A stretch of DNA of 14,063 nucleotides, from contig JACQBB010000326.1 in assembly GCA_016194625.1 (NCBI GenBank), forward strand, positions 1-14,063. Reading direction: 5' to 3'. The stretch comes from Elusimicrobiota bacterium (GTDB lineage Bacteria; Elusimicrobiota; Elusimicrobia; UBA1565; UBA9628). The notes below the pieces were generated by a model. It made no database searches. It worked only from the letters and a program-made list of their open reading frames with translations, and was not told the DNA's origin. A program made the position numbers and the translations under genes. Below are positions 13,353 to 14,063 of this stretch, one piece after another. How positions within the stretch are numbered: position 1 is the first letter of the stretch; every line of letters starts with the position of its first letter.

Positions 13353-14063
13353 AGACCTTTTTCGCGGCGTGCCTCGCCGCCTCCCTCGCCTCGGCCGCGT
13401 CCGCGATGCCCACCGCGACGCCCCTGCCCCACGCGCCCGACCGCCCGGTGACGCCGGTGATCCTGGACCCCGGCCACGGCGGCGACGACCTGGGCGCGGT
13501 CGTGAAGGGCGTGCACGAGAAGGACATCGCCTTGGCCGTGTCGCTGAAGCTCCGCGACCGCCTGAAGGCCGTCGTTCCCGTGCGCCTGACGCGCGAGTCG
13601 GACGTGTACGTCACGCTCGACGACCGCGTCGTGAACTCCGTGGACTGGAACGGGGCGGTGTTCGTCTCCATCCATCTCAACCAGGTGCGCAACAAGAAGC
13701 TCGCGGGCGCGACGGTGTACAGCTACGGCCCCGAGAAGCGCCACGCGTGGCGCCGCAAGAAGGCGCATCCGAAGGTCCCGCCGATGCCCGCGCCGCCCGG
13801 CGTCGAGGCCAAGGAGAGCGACGCGCTCGCCTCGCTCATCACGCAGGCCATGCGCGCCGACGGCTTCCGCGTGGAGCATTCCCGCTCCGACTACTACGTG
13901 CTCAAGAACCCGGCCCAACCGAGCGTCCTCGTCGAGATCGGCTGCCTGAGCAACCCCGACGAGGCCGCGCGCCTGTCGGACCCGGCCTACCAGGACCGCC
14001 TGGTGGCCACGATGGCCCGCGCCATCGAGTCCTTCGCCGCCACGCGCGCCGTCCACGCCGAGA
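13349..14063 (+). CDS. Exported N-acetylmuramoyl-L-alanine amidase (Amidase_3), 3' end outside window
   Basis: Amidase_3 enzymes are zinc hydrolases that cut the amide bond between muramic acid and the stem peptide of peptidoglycan, acting in cell separation or wall recycling. The 238 codons present cover essentially the whole domain; the stop is beyond the window. A signal peptide is at 1-19 (MKTFFAACLAASLASAASA). Zinc ligands are H43 (DPGHGG), E57 (HEKD) and H109 (SIHLN). The catalytic glutamate is E196 in VEIGCLSNPDEAARL. An insertion of about 30 residues (120-152), rich in Lys/Arg/Pro (RRKKAHPKVPPMPAPP), lies between the SIHLN strand and the next helix, where AmiC-type enzymes carry a regulatory helix. 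It could gate the active site. AAAGGA ends 7 nt before the ATG, and a strong promoter precedes it. No LysM or AMIN domain is present upstream of the catalytic domain. Confidence 0.93.
   Translation, partial: MKTFFAACLAASLASAASAMPTATPLPHAPDRPVTPVILDPGHGGDDLGAVVKGVHEKDIALAVSLKLRDRLKAVVPVRLTRESDVYVTLDDRVVNSVDWNGAVFVSIHLNQVRNKKLAGATVYSYGPEKRHAWRRKKAHPKVPPMPAPPGVEAKESDALASLITQAMRADGFRVEHSRSDYYVLKNPAQPSVLVEIGCLSNPDEAARLSDPAYQDRLVATMARAIESFAATRAVHAE

Overview
The window is about 14 kb of very GC-rich bacterial DNA (roughly 70% G+C by eye) with dense coding and short intergenic gaps. It holds twelve complete genes and two cut by the window edges. No rRNA, tRNA, CRISPR array, insertion sequence or phage gene was seen. 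The mix suggests a high-GC, Gram-negative-type bacterium: secreted M1 and S9 peptidases, a system II cytochrome c assembly pair with a large-periplasmic-domain CcsA, a cysteine-rich lipoprotein, a glycine-zipper protein and an Amidase_3 wall hydrolase. The alanine/proline-rich extensions after export signals recall Elusimicrobiota, but Planctomycetota, Verrucomicrobiota or Myxococcota-like lineages are not excluded. Taxonomy is inference only.

Layout. (1) 2-415 (+) is the C-terminal end of an adenosine deaminase. (2) 412-4055 (-) is a two-gene unit: a 1093-residue M1 aminopeptidase whose last ~115 residues look like an Xre/MbcA/ParS (DUF2384) antitoxin, then a translationally coupled cupin. 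(3) 4174-7710 (+) is a cytochrome c maturation operon: a small lipoprotein with an NVNRWRGQ motif, then ResB/CcsB and CcsA, overlapping each other. (4) 7711-11379 (-) is a four-gene operon in which every stop overlaps the next start: an RmlD-like sugar-nucleotide reductase, a secreted small RNase-toxin-like protein, an acidic 95-residue protein that could be its inhibitor, and a secreted prolyl oligopeptidase. (5) 11463-12463 (+) holds a glycine-zipper exported protein, a hairpin, and a lipoprotein made of four tandem knottin-like cysteine modules. (6) 12468-13220 (-) is an anchored protein with short helical repeats. (7) 13349-end (+) is an exported N-acetylmuramoyl-L-alanine amidase, cut by the window edge.

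Two regulatory patterns run through the window. Five transcription units have a -10-like TAnnnT hexamer ending exactly 6 or 7 nt before the start codon and no Shine-Dalgarno sequence, which points to leaderless mRNAs. Genes inside operons, and the amidase, use Shine-Dalgarno sequences or stop/start overlap instead. Convergent neighbours end on interlocked or abutting stop codons with almost no space for terminators.

The strongest candidates for something new are the aminopeptidase-antitoxin fusion, the secreted RNase-like/acidic-partner pair inside a peptidase operon, the four-module knottin-like lipoprotein, and the repeated leaderless promoter arrangement.
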